A DNA stretch of 64,000 nucleotides. Origin: Apiosordaria backusii. Its lineage: Eukaryota > Ascomycota > Sordariomycetes > Sordariales > Lasiosphaeriaceae. Under the pieces are notes generated by a model. It was given only the letters and a program-made list of their open reading frames with translations. It searched no databases and was not told the DNA's origin. Both the position numbers and the translations under genes were made by a program. Shown here one piece after another: positions 12,206 through 24,000 of this stretch. Each line of letters begins with the position of its first letter. Positions within the stretch are counted from its first letter, which is position 1. The stretch spans positions 186,001 to 250,000 of the forward strand of contig JAUKTV010000018.1 of the NCBI GenBank assembly GCA_030549205.1, read 5' to 3'.

Positions 12206-13623
12206 TTATGAATCCAAAATCTCCCTCCTCTCCACCCCGCCACCACCCTCCAGCTTCTGCCTCCCCCTCTCCCTCAGCCCGTTCATCCGTCTCATCGCAT
12301 ACTCATACGTAAGCATCGTAACCGTGGCCGCCGGCACGGCCCTCATCATGTTGGTCCCCATCCCCGCATAAAACGCCATCCACCCTTCCTCCCTCAGGAT
12401 AGTGCGGAAAGTGGTCACGATGCCCCTATATCTCGGACCGTTGCTGACCGCTGTGTTTTGCTGGCCAGGAGTGGAAGGGTCAGTTACCCCAAGGCCTTGC
12501 ATGTACTCATGTCCCGGCATGGGTCTCCGCTGGGTTTGTAGCCTCGTTCGGATGACCTCGTGGGGATATGTTGCGCTGCTGGCCATGATCTTACTCAAAA
12601 TCGAGGCTGACAAGATCCCGAACCAGTGCGACTTGTCGTCTTGGCCGGCTACGGGGGCTGCGCCCATGGATGTGCCGGTGAATTTTGTTTTCAGAAACTC
12701 ATAAACTGGGAATTGGACAGCCACGTGGGTGAGTCCAAGGAGGGCGGGGGTGAGGCCAGAGTAAAATGAAAGGATACCCTCTGTCGTGTACATCTTGCGC
12801 GCAGCGTCAAGTGTAGATCGGTAGTGCCACGGCTGATGGAGCGTTGGGCGCGAAGTTGGCGTGTTAGACCCCTTAGGATACAGCGAAAATCGCGTTCGAT
12901 CATGGCTAGTCGTCTGTGACATTAATCGTGTCTTGATCACCCAGATTGGGTTCGTAGCAATCGTGCTGCTGGCTCCTGCGATGATGGACGACCAGAAATT
13001 GACAACGAATGGTCTGTCTATTGTCGGTTGTCAGTATGCCCACCACTTCTGCCAGGAAACAAAAGAGCCCACTCACCATGATATTGTGACAGATATATCT
13101 TGCTCTTATTGTAAACCGTGAACCATACCGCCCACGTAGGCAGGTATCCCATGATAATGGGCCCCAAGCCTCTGTACATCCCCTTGATCCCCTCCTTCCT
13201 CCATATGATATTCGCAGTGCCGAATAGTCCCTTATAGACTACCCTCTGGTGGCCTGTGTGTGGGCGATCCTTTTGCATCGCCAATAGACCCCCCTGAGCC
13301 TGCAGCTTCGTCTTGATAACATCGAGCGGGCAAGTCACGACACCAGACATGAACCCTCCCACCGCCCCGGCCAGCGCATTGAACTGCGAGTCCGACGCAT
13401 CGAGTGCCCAGCGCTCCGCAAGCGTGAGCTGCTCCCTCGCCATCCTGGCGTTATCCTCTCCTCCTGCCCCGCCCCGTCCCGAAGGGTCCCTCGTCGTCGT
13501 CGCTGCCGACTGAGAAGAAGAGGGCTCGACGGCGGTCGGATCCGGCAGCGTTACCCCATATTCCGCTCGAGGCGCAGATACGGCTTGTCCGTCGGGTGTG
13601 AGGTGGTGATGTTGGTTGGACAT
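12206..13623 (-). CDS. YIA6: mitochondrial carrier, YIA6-like NAD/pyrimidine transporter
   Basis: Member of the mitochondrial carrier family (SLC25), 452 residues, predicted in the inner membrane. Two exons on the minus strand, 13623-13077 and 13017-12206, joined in phase 1 to give the continuous segment YLSQYHDRPFVVNFWSS. All three carrier repeats are present with their signature motifs: CPLDVIKTKLQ (about residue 98), NPIWVIKTRLM, and YPHEVIRTRLQ. The second motif with Trp after Pro-Ile (PIW) and the GYLPTWAVWFTVYN segment are typical of the NAD, folate, FAD and pyrimidine subgroup, best known from yeast YIA6/YEA6 and RIM2. The exact substrate is inference. A 75-residue hydrophilic N-terminal extension precedes the first repeat. 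It is transcribed away from QCR7, also mitochondrial, across a 1.3-kb intergenic region. Confidence 0.88.
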
Positions 13624-14947
13624 GCCCGCGTCTCTGCGCGCGCGGAAAGGCCGGAGAGGGGCACTGTAATCGGTCGTTTTGTCCGTTTTGTTGGGGATTT
13701 ATTTGTTTCCTTCGCCAGAAAAAAAAGGGTCTCTGGGCCCCAAATCCCTCAGAGACCCTAGGGAGGTCTCAAGGTCGTCGGTAGGGGAAGTTGTTCCCCT
13801 CTAGATCATGTGATGAGTAGATGCGAATATCGTTTGCGGGAGCTTGTGATCGTGGTCGTGTGCCGGATGTGCGGGGAAGGTATTATAGCCCGTGTTGGGG
13901 TGTGCCGGACCAGCAGAGGGGTCCTTTGTATGTTGCGCGTTGGAGCTGTGTGCTGTCGAGTTCTTGCGGATTTGTTCGCTTGCCGTATGGATTTGTTGGT
14001 CTTGTACGTGTGGTGCAAGAGAGAAAAGTAGAGTTTGAGAAACTGGCTTGCGCGAAAACAGCAGAGACAAGAGCGATCAACGGCGCTGATGGAGGAGGAG
14101 GACCTTGAAAGGAACTGGGTCTTGGCACCGGCTTTGCATGGATATGGTTGTGGTGTGGATTGCACAATCACGCAGCAAGAGAAGAGACAAGTAGCCGTGA
14201 GTCGGCACTGACCGGGTTCCCTCTTCTTGCTGCTCCGGGTGCTCCGTCGTCCTTTTTCTCCAATTGTCGCAGAATCGCAATCGTCACAAGTTTATTTAAG
14301 AGCGCCCCTCAAGCGGCGCCGCCTGCCAATTACGTAGGCAGTGCTGTTGGGCCGTTTCTTGGTGGGCTGCTTTTTCAAGCCGAGTCATGTAACGCTGCTT
14401 TACCGCCGTAACGCAACAGTTTCTGAGCTGTGATTCTACCGAGGATGCCATGTGTTTGAGCCTCGTGCAAATCCTCCAAATTCTCGAAAGACCGTGAACT
14501 GATGTCTGATCTCATCCCGTCTCATCTATAGCCCTTTATCTTGCGTTTTGACGGTTCAATTGAAGTCATTCAGACGGTTCTGATATCTGCATACGTATCA
14601 TAGGTACACTGTCACACTGTATCAGCAGTCAATTCAATGGATTGATAGGCGGGCTGACAAGCAATCAGCGGCGGGATCAGCGGGCCAAAAAGAGCATTAC
14701 CTCATCGCTGCCTTGTTATGTGCCTAACTATTCAGGCATAAGTTCAAGGCTGCAACGGGTTTTCCCGGGGGCAGAGCTCTGCCAGTCCAATTGAGCCAAC
14801 CAACGTCTGCTGATTCCCGACGCGGCAATTTGGCAAAGCTCCCACCAAGCCCACCCAGACTGGTTGTCGCAAAGTTGCAAGTGTGAATACCTTCACCTGA
14901 CACACCACCCCGCTCGCTCTCCACAGCACCACACAAAATCCTCAACC
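13624..14947. other. divergent promoter region between carrier and QCR7
   Basis: No gene supported. Several short frames overlap on both strands without domains. Because the two mitochondrial genes point away from here, this region must hold both promoters. A TTTATTTAAG stretch sits near 14291. Confidence 0.5.
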
Positions 14948-15381
14948 ATGACGGCCCCATCCCTCGCTGGCTACGTCGCCAAGCGTCCCTGGCTCCTGAA
15001 GCTCCTGCAGCCCGTCGCCAACTGGTATGCCAACGCCGCCCTCTACCGTCAAATGGGTCTTAGGTACGTCAAACTCTCTCCCTTTATGCAACTACCCACC
15101 TCTAATCCCCCCTCCCTCAGAGCCGATGATTTGATCTCCGAAGAAAACCCCGACGTCCTCAAGGCCCTCGGCCGCCTCCCCCCAAGGACTCCTACGACCG
15201 CATCTACCGCATCCGTCGTGCCATCCAGCTCTCCATCCAGCAAAAGATCCTGCCCAAGAACGAGTGGACCAAGCCCGAGGAGGACGTCCCTTATCTTTCC
15301 CCCATTCTTCAGGCCATTGAGGCTGAGGCCAAGGAGAAGGAGGCTCTCGACACTCTTGTTCCCGCCAAGGGCAGCCACTAA
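14948..15381 (+). CDS. QCR7: cytochrome bc1 complex subunit 7, frame broken
   Basis: Subunit 7 (14-kDa, ubiquinol-binding family) of respiratory complex III in the mitochondrial inner membrane. Exon 1 (14948-15063) encodes MTAPSLAGYVAKRPWLLKLL through YRQMGLR; a 57-base intron (15064-15120) is removed; exon 2 begins with ADDLISEENPDVLKALGRLPP. From there the family sequence continues only in another frame, as KDSYDRIYRIRRAIQLSIQQ through the conserved EEDVPYLSP to the stop TAA at 15379-15381. The switch falls in a run of six C at 15178-15183, where one more C would restore a normal product of about 124 residues. As given, translation leaves the family frame after about 62 residues. A sequencing or assembly error is the simplest reading. 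Confidence 0.88.
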
Positions 15382-16652
15382 GTTTCTTTTTCCGGACCGC
15401 CCGCGACCGAAAAGGAAGAACCGAGAATGAGATGGAGGGGAGAAGGGCAAACTGTATTATGACTATGGACTAGGTTCTGGAAAGGACAGGTGCATGGGAG
15501 GGGTACGTTAGAGGAGGGGAAGAGAATGGGTGTGGGCAGACAGAGAGGTGGAGGAAAAGGGGAAGGGGGTAACGCCGTCAGAACTAAAATAGAGGACGAC
15601 GATTACGAACCCATTGTATATCTGTATAGAGAGCTTCTCGGTTTTCTCGGTAGAAGAAATCATGAAAGACTCGCTCACCCACTCATCTGCTGGTTTTATG
15701 TCTGTCAAACAATGCTGGAATTTGTCCAATGGACGAAGAACATGACATATGAAGCACTTGCCGCACTTATGAAACGACGATGAAGATGACAGGGAGCTTT
15801 GAAGAGTTTGAATAAAACTAGGAGCTATGAACACAGACAACCCAGGCCTTGGAAAAAGACATACGATCTCTGAAGAAACATCGTGACTCGACTGGGACAA
15901 ACAAATCAGCATACCCTATCCAGACAAAACAAGTCACAAAAAACTACCTAACCCCTAATTTTTTACAACCACGCACCATGACCCGCCAGTCCCTCTATCA
16001 CAAGCAGAAAATAAAAAGACTATATACAAACAGAAAAAAGAAGCAGACACGAATTAACAGGCTAGCTGGCTGATGGGGGCGTACTACTGAATAACAGACA
16101 AAATAAAGTTGATATATTACTTTGTTCTTTTTTTTTCCAGCCTCTTCTGTCATGAAAAAGGGCAATGTTCCAAAATATTCGTGACCCCCCGAGCCCAGTC
16201 TACGCCGTCAATGAGAAAAAAAAAAAACAGAAATATCCACACAATCAACAACAAACCCGGCACAACAACAATGAGTCTTCCATTTTCGAAGTCCACATTC
16301 GCTCCTTCCGATATGTCCTGAATGATCCGTCATACTAGCTAACCACCCACTCACAAGCAAAGTTCAAACAACAGTGGGCGAAACAGTGCTCCAGAATTTT
16401 TAAAGTAGTAAAGGATGTACAAGGTGAAAAATGCCAGGTAGGATGTGTCTTCCGTGCCTGTAAAATGCCTATATCTAGGCTGACAAAAGTATCGTGGTGT
16501 CGACATGGATCATGAGCGTTCGTATAACAGCTGATGCGTTCCCTGGAGCGCTCTGTCGTAGTGGGTTCTAATATTCGGTGGAACGAGCGCCCCCTGGCCG
16601 AAAGGAAGATGGTTGTGGTCGGGGGCGAGAGCGGTCACTAGGCGCCAGCAGT
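15382..16652. other. convergent intergenic region, A/T homopolymers
   Basis: No gene supported between the tails of QCR7 and the mannosyltransferase. A-rich sequence, with poly-T at 16129-16137 and a run of A at about 16215-16227. It probably contains both 3' untranslated regions. Confidence 0.5.
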
Positions 16653-18158
16653 TTATACGTTACCGCCCTTTTCCTCGGTATCGATATGCCAGACGACATA
16701 GTTGGGAAGGCCATAAACACCGTAGCCAGCCCGCTTCGCCATCTTGGCGAACCCTTCTGTCTCGGCTTGGTTCTCGAATGCGTAGCATGGGAAGTTGATG
16801 CCTGATCTGCAATGTTAGCGTAGCTTCTGGAAACAAGATAAGTGCTGCCTACCTGATCTGTGAACATCGGCCTTGACCAAAATATTGACACCACCAATAC
16901 CATCAAGCTCAATCTCCTCGTCCTTGTTGTTGCGCCAGTCACCCATTCTAGCCATGTAGGTGCGGCCGGTATCATATTGCTTGTAACCTGGAATGAGGAC
17001 ATTAGCGTTAAGCTTGTGCAAGTGCAGAGGCAGAAATAATAAACGCACCTTCGGCCAAAACGACATCCTTATCCAACTTGTTCGTCAGAGCGCGACCCTT
17101 GTCAGATTCAACCCACGAGTTGTAGTCGACTAGCATCAGTTAGCACCATCACTTTCAATGACTGCAGCGAATCAAAACATACATCTCCCTTCAATGTCTT
17201 TGCCGTTCTCGTAGCGGTGGAACCAAATATCTGCCACAAGTTAGCCAGTGAGTTCCCTAGTATAGCTGGTTTCCAAAGAGCCTTACTGGGAACGAGAATG
17301 TCCCGGTCGTGGGCAATGAAGTCCTCCAAAATCTTCTCGGGGCTGTCCACAATATCGACATCCCTCCAGTACACCCACGAGTGCTCGGGCTTGAGAGCCG
17401 TGGTCAGGAGGTAGTTGCGGGCCTTGCCCATGGCCTTCCGCCGAGGACCCTGGGCCTCAAACGAGTGGCGCTCCTCGACATTTTGGCTGAGCTTGAAACC
17501 AAAGTCCTTCTCAACAATCATGGCACTCCGGAACTTGTCCGGGCGCTTCTGAAGCCGGTTGAGCTCGGCAGACAAAACGGCGAGAGTGTCATCCGTAGAG
17601 TCGCCAACAAGGAAACCAAGATCAATAAGATTGTGGGGGTATGTAAGCTCGGCGAGGAGTTCAAAGAACTTGGACAGGTATGGGGCGGCATCCTTGAGGG
17701 GGGTAAGGATAAGAACTCGTTCTTCGTTTTGAACAGCCTTGGTGGTCGACTTGATGGGGTTGAGGTCGACGTGGTCGATGGTGGACTCGTTAACAACAAG
17801 GGGCGCGTGGTGGTTAAAGATCACTGGGGTGTGGTGGTGGGCATTCCATGCTGCTTGTTCATTTTGTGACATCTCGGAAGGCGGTTTATTCGGGCCCCAG
17901 CAGTAGAAGCTACAAACACAACGACATGGTTAGCACTCTGGACAAGCGGGCTCCTTCACCATCCGGAAAAGGGGGGACGCCGTACCTCTTCATCTGAGGG
18001 GCGGACGAACTGATGCCGCGCCATAATAATATTATTGTGCCAGTGACAGCAAGGAGTAGTAGGAAACGGGTTCTAGTCAACAGCACCCATATCGCCCGCG
18101 TTGGGGGAAGACTCGCCCTCGCAGCTTTCCAGCTGACGCCGCCTTTGGGAAGAAGCAT
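16653..18158 (-). CDS. Anp1/Mnn9/Van1-family (GT62) mannosyltransferase
   Basis: Golgi type II membrane glycosyltransferase of 402 residues, a subunit of the mannan polymerase complexes that extend the alpha-1,6 backbone of N-glycan mannan. Six exons on the minus strand: 18158-17986, 17909-17287, 17230-17183, 17129-17049, 16987-16853 and 16801-16653; every junction keeps frame and restores conserved sequence (ILVPNIWFHRY, EGRFDYNSW, VLAEGYKQYDTGR, HRSGINFPCYAF). A cytoplasmic N-terminus is followed by one membrane anchor (FLLLLAVTGTIILLW, about residues 32-46). Family marks include ERVLILTPLKDA, TYPHNLIDLGFLVGD, the AQGPRRKAMGKARN block and the DxD metal site in VYWRDVDIVD, plus ELDGIGGVNILVKADVHR. 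The YDTGRTYMARM and GLPNYVVWHI segments look more ANP1-like than MNN9-like, but I would not assign the paralogue firmly. Confidence 0.9.
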
Positions 18159-19633
18159 GATGCTCGAAGTTGCCGGGTGGCCCTCAGCACCACCCTACAA
18201 GGTCGATGGTGCAACCGTTGTGATGCAAAATACCCGCTGTTGTCTCGCCGCCCAAGTCGCGCAGGTCGTGCTCAAATCCAAATCGGCAGGGTTGACAAGG
18301 ACAGTATTCCGGGACACAGTTACGCTCAGAGATACGCGAGAATTTTCGTGTGGCGTGAGCTACGCCCGCGACAGTCGAGATGTGTCTGAAGCAAGAGAAT
18401 TCAGTCTGTTCCTAGCAGCTCTTTGTGGGGTTCCAGACGGAACAATCGCCTTGCTTTCGTCAAGAATCGCTTTTTCGTCGTCGTTGGGCGGCCAGCTCGT
18501 GATGGTTGGGAGGAATGCGAGGAGCTCAGATTCTCAAAAGTCGAGCGAACAGCGTTCAGCACTCCCCATCCCATGCACGCAAGTCTCGGTTGCGGTTTAG
18601 CGTCTGCGACTCTGTAGGGGTTGCCGGTGTTAGGGGGTGAGGGTCCCACTTTCGGGAGGTTCTGGACACTTGGCCGCCCAAACATCCCACCCAATTTCCA
18701 CAGGCCTATGATTGCATTTTGAATGAGGTTGTGATGTCTGTGCGGGCTTGCTATTTTTGTCTCTTTTTTTGGAAGTTTTATATGGCCGTTGTTGATCTCT
18801 CAAGTTGAGTCCTCGAAAAGCGTCACGTCTTTGCCGGTGTACACTGTACATACATCTTGCGTCCTGCGGGTCAGCTTCCTTCCACCCTCCACCATTCTGT
18901 GCCCAGGCATCCCCTTCCTTGATACGAGATTGCGTGTGTCTGGATGCGTGTTCACACAGTTATCACTTCTACCATCCAAAGGTTTCGGTTTACGAATACA
19001 GGCGGCAGCAAGATGCAACCACGAGACGGGATGAGATGCGGTGCCATGCCAGCATATTGTCGGATGTGGAACTATCTAGCAATCTATCGATAGGTGCAGA
19101 TAGACATCTGCTTGGTTCCTGGTTCGGCCTCTGGACGACCCCGTCCCCCGCGGCTATCACCAACTGCTGTCACATACTTTGGTTCTGCTGACTTGGACCG
19201 CCATTTCATCAGATTTCATGTTGAAAGCCTCATTAAGGCTTCAAAAAGATTTGTCAAATGTTGGTTCTAGAAGCCGATGCGGGTCTTGGACGAGTTGGCA
19301 TTAGCCTATCGATGATTCAGGCACAAGTTTCTTGGCTTCACCCTCCTCCCTCAAGAACTTGGCGTCGTTTGACAAACACCGGGACGGGATCTTCCACCGC
19401 TGGCCGGAATTGCGGTGTTGCCCTCAGGCTTACCTCAGCCACGCCGCCCACGTGAGTTGGTGACGAGTCCGCGATGACATACGGAGGGCGCGTTGTTCTA
19501 TGCGTGTCTCTAAAAAGTAGCTGAGCTGCCCTTGTGTTTTTGCTACATGTGAAGTATCAGGCACCTTCTTGTCACAACTAGCCAATCAACCATTGTCACT
19601 TACAAGTTCACTTTTTCAAAACTTACCTTTTTC
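18159..19633. other. divergent promoter region between GT62 and MAG1
   Basis: No gene supported. Open frames on both strands lack domains. Both flanking genes are transcribed away from it. Confidence 0.5.
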
Positions 19634-21082
19634 TTGCCTGGTTTCAGCGACTGGGGAATCCTGCGGTATTTATCGTCTTCGTTCCAGGTAATGCTCACTC
19701 ACTCTCTTCGGCTTCATCTCTCGAGCGTCGTCTCCGTCAATCATATCTGCATTCCGAGTATTCTTGGGCAGCTCTCACACTCAGCCTCTTGTCGTCCGCC
19801 AGTCACAGCATCTCGACCTACGTCAGTGATCTCGCGTTTCCTGTCAACAACTTCAGTCAACACAGCACCAGTCAGCAAAATGGCAACAAGAAGGTCAGCG
19901 CGCCTTGGTGCCATCTCTGCGGCGGCCAAAATTGCTGAGCCAGCACCCCCCCCTGTCCCTCCAGCCAAGTCCCGCAAGAGAAAGACCGTTGAAAAGGACG
20001 ATGATGATAACCAAGACACAACCCCATCTACCCCCCGCCGACGTCGTGATGCCCCCAAGCCCGACCTCTCACAACAGCCACCAGCAACCCCAACCCCCAA
20101 CGCTGTCTCTCTCATCGCCGAGCCAGTCAACACAATCTCAAAACCCAAACCAGCAGCCATCAACCGCCTCGCCGACCCAAACCGCACCAACGCCCTCCTC
20201 TTGTCTCCCCAAACATCCCGTATCATCTCCTCCTCCACCCCCCCCTCAGTTCAACCCCCTACCTCCCCCTCTGCCATCCCGCTGGAGGGTATCAAACCCA
20301 CCCCCTCAACCACCACCACAACCAACCTCCTAGAAGAAGCCTGCGCCCACCTCATGAAAGTCGATCCGAGGATGAAGCCCCTGATAGAGAAACACAGCTG
20401 CCACATCTTTTCCCCCGAGGGCCTCTCCGAAAAGATCGACCCGTTTGAATCCCTGGCGTCGGGTATCATCTCCCAGCAGGTGTCTGGGGCGGCGGCCAAA
20501 GCTATCAAAAACAGATTTGCTTCCCTCTTCCACCCCGACGACGAAAACAGTGCTAGTGGGAAAAAGAGATTCCCCACCCCAGCAGAGGTCATCACGAAAA
20601 GTATCGAAACCCTCCGTTCCGCTGGCTTGTCCCAGCGCAAGGCGGAGTACCTTCTTGGTTTAGCACAGAAGTTTGTTTCTGGGGAGTTGACGGCGCAGAT
20701 GCTGGCTGATGCTCCTTATGAAGAGGTTTTAGAGAAGCTGATTGCAGTGAGGGGGCTAGGGAAATGGTCCGTGGAGATGTTTGCCTGTTTTGGGTTGAAG
20801 CGAATGGATGTCTTCAGCACGGGGGATCTGGGTGTGCAAAGGGGGATGGCTGCTTTTGTTGGGAGGGATGTGAGCAAGCTCAAGGCGAAGGGCGGGGGGA
20901 ATAAGTGGAAGTATATGACTGAAAAGGAGATGGAGGAGATTAGCGAAGGGTTTAGGCCTTATAGGAGTTTGTTTATGTGGTGAGTTTTCAATTTGTTTTT
21001 TGACTGAATGAGTGAGGCTAAAGTGATGGGATTTAGGTACATGTGGCGGGTGGAAGAGACGGATATCAGCACGCTTGAGTGA
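19634..21082 (+). CDS. MAG1: DNA-3-methyladenine glycosylase (AlkA/Mag1 type)
   Basis: Base-excision repair glycosylase of the HhH-GPD superfamily that removes alkylated purines. Exon 1 is 19634-20979; a 57-base intron (20980-21036) leads to a 46-base last exon ending at 21082, giving 463 residues from the first ATG. A low-complexity Pro/Ser/Thr linker fills about residues 100-220. The fold follows, with ESLASGIISQQVSGAAAKAI, LSQRKAEYLLGLA, the hairpin region AVRGLGKWSVEMF, and the catalytic Asp in FSTGDLGVQRG. Three starts are possible: 19634, 19691 and 19880. The part before the last one is rich in Ser, Arg and Leu, nearly free of acids, and contains SRFLSTTS, as in mitochondrial presequences; the 19880 start gives MATRRSARLG, a nuclear-looking N-terminus. 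A CAG|GTAATG just before 19691 could instead be a leader-intron donor. Confidence 0.92.
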
Positions 21083-24000
21083 GCTAGACATGTTCAGCAG
21101 TCTGTCTAAGCTGTGAACACTGCTCTCATCTTTGGGAGCAACAGTTCACCGGAGATTTTCCGACTCACATCTCAACTGCCGACGTCAGTCTTCTGGTTCG
21201 GTTTTGGTTCAGTCTGCTTCGGTACATGAACCGAAACCAAGTTTCTGGCTCATGCAATTTTCGACCTGTGTTACCATATTTCAAAGTTGGAATCCCTGCC
21301 ATGCTATTCAGTTCAAGGATTCCCATCACGACCGCTATGGAAATATCCAGCAAGATTTTGTTTGTTTCAGATTTTCTTGGTCGGGTGTTGTGAAGGACTG
21401 GTGTATCGTGTACTATATCCCATGTTTCCGTGTTATATGTCTGCTATCGGCAAGCCAAACCAGGGTTGCTAGCAAAAGGTGTTTAGGCGCGCCAAAAAAG
21501 AGAATTATGCTTGGGCTGGAATAGATCCTATTTGTGAATTGTGTTGATGGCAAACTTGTTTGGTGATGCGAAATCGTATTTAGGCTCGATTGCCGAAACG
21601 AAGGCATCTATCGTGTATAATAGCATATCAACATGATGGTATTGATATCGGAGAGTTTACCCCGTACTCCAAACAACAAGGGCATATACCACCAAATAAG
21701 ATGCTCTTTGACTACACTACCTGTTGGGCAGAGAACATGCAATCCCTAATGCAAAAGCATATATGTACGGTTTGATATCCCGTCGCGGATCATCAGTCTT
21801 CGTTGTTGCTGGGGAGATCATATTGTCCACCCCAAGGTTGTTTACATGGCGAATGACTAACGTGTAGATGTCAAGGTGCATGACCATGATGCTGTTGATA
21901 TACATTAGGTAGCTTGTCCCAACCGTCAACCTTCTTCGCCTTGACAGACGATGGTCCAATGCTGTCAAACTGTCATGTCAGCTGGGGGTGTCGACCCAAG
22001 ACGCCCTCAGCAAACAACAACAGACGTCGAAGAATTAAACTTTCTGACTTTACCTAAGGTACAATCTTGTCCCAAAGCGCCGGCATTGGGATGAACTCTT
22101 GTCAACCACAAGTCCGTTTTTCCCTCCACATCCACCCCCTTGCGTCAAGCACGCTTGCCTTCCCCGCATTACTGATGTCATGTTCGATTTGAAAAAGCCT
22201 AATTCGTACATGTCTATACAGTACATACCGTAAAGCGAACGTACCACGGACTTGCATGATATCTGATATTGCCCATCGTCAAAACCGTTGCTAAGATATG
22301 TGGCAGCATGCCAGTCACCTATGTCAAATACTGTGCCATTGACTTTGTGGTGACACTGAACGGACGGCGGCAGCAATATGGCCCGGCCCTGGCCTCGGCC
22401 TGTCACAACATTGTCGCCTCTTCTGTGGTTTTTGCTGTTTTTGCCTCGTCTTAAAAATGCGAGGTAGGCACAAGAAATGTTCCCTTGTGGCGCGACGCGC
22501 ACAACACAAAAATGTGCCACCATGTACGCTGTAGCTTGGTTTACACAGTACTGATGTTACGAATATCAAAATCACGAGCAAGACTTACACATCGTTATCG
22601 CCTTGATTGTTGCTCAAATGCCCAGGTTGCGTAAGCTTGTTTATCCCGTGCTTTCTCTGACTTGTTTCATGTCGCATCTGCAACTCCCCAATCGAGAAAA
22701 AGGGAAACCCCGTCTGTTGGACATCGAGACCATATGGACCGAATGATTGGCGGTTGTCGTGCACGGTCGCAGAAACACCACCCAACCTCCATCAAGAAAA
22801 AAAGGGGGTGCTCCAGAAACGGATAGCGAACGGCTGGGTGTGAGTGTATCCGTAACATTTCGCAGCGGGGATCAAGATAACAACGCAGCAGCAAGCCACG
22901 GCACAGTGTTCCCGTCCACAAGCCAGAACGACGGGGATGAAATGTGCCATTGCCGTGTCTACATATGATGTTTCCTAGGCGGACGAATGAGATGGTCCCA
23001 GGCCTTTTTTGGTGGTTGATAGTAAAGGCCCTTCTGAGATTCGTCAAAGAGATGTCAGGTGCAAAATTTGACCCTTTTTTGATGTGTTTGTGTGCCATGT
23101 TGATCACGCTCCTTGCTTTGAATTGCGTGGTGGAGTTGTGTCTCTTTCGCTTGAGTGCGACATTGGCCAATTGAAATTCGCAATTTTCTTATCCTGAAAT
23201 GGCGGATTTTCTCCTTTCCAGAAGCCCGATGAAAAACTCCAAGTTCCGGTTACCGGTCGCCTCTGTGCCTGTTGTTGCCCGTCAGGTGGTCACAAATACC
23301 GGTATCCGGAGGCTCGGGCACCGCCAGTCAAAGATGTAACCGATGCGCGCAGGATCCCTCAGACAAAAGAACCACGTGCTGGAACAGAAAACAGACCAAA
23401 TGGTTGTCTTCTGTCGTTCTGGTGCTCGCGCCCGTGTCGACGTCATACCGCGGCGGGCTGGACAGGTACCGATTAAGGTTCGTTGACGTCGCTGTCCAGA
23501 AGGGAAGGGAAGCTCCTCTCCGCATTCTCTGGCGGCCAAGCTAGTGCTGCAATCACAGCTACACAATGCAACGCCAGAACGTTGTGTCGTCGAGTTGCCG
23601 TCGTTTCCTTTGATCTGTGTCTTGTTTGCTGCTGTTGGTCGCCGTGTTGATAAAGTGCTACGGTCATAATAATAATCCATACCGAGTAGTGAAAGAAATA
23701 TGAAATCGGACGGGCCGATGTTGACCGCTTCATGATCAGAAGACAGCATTGCAGGGCGGATTTGGGTCAAACTTGAAATCCCGGCGCGTTCCATTTTCCT
23801 AATTCCTGCGAGATTGGTTCCCCGGCCCCTGTCGAGCCAAGCCCCCCATCGACGTCGCCAGACACTCGAGAAAAAAAGCAGGCAGCTCGGCCGAGCTTGG
23901 AAGTTGGACGAGCTTCCAGGGCGCTCGCTGGTGATTCCTTGGAATCCTGGCCCACCTCGGATGTGACACGGTTATGCCCACGCCTCATCTCGGGCTCTGA

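Noticed and set aside
14864..15430. A 188-codon frame over QCR7 taken as one protein
   Set aside because: It reads through an intron and then leaves the family frame at the C run; its second half is an out-of-frame shadow of QCR7.
22050..23170. Minus-strand frames of 157 and 167 codons in the 4-kb gap
   Set aside because: No recognisable domain, odd composition and no exon chain linking them.
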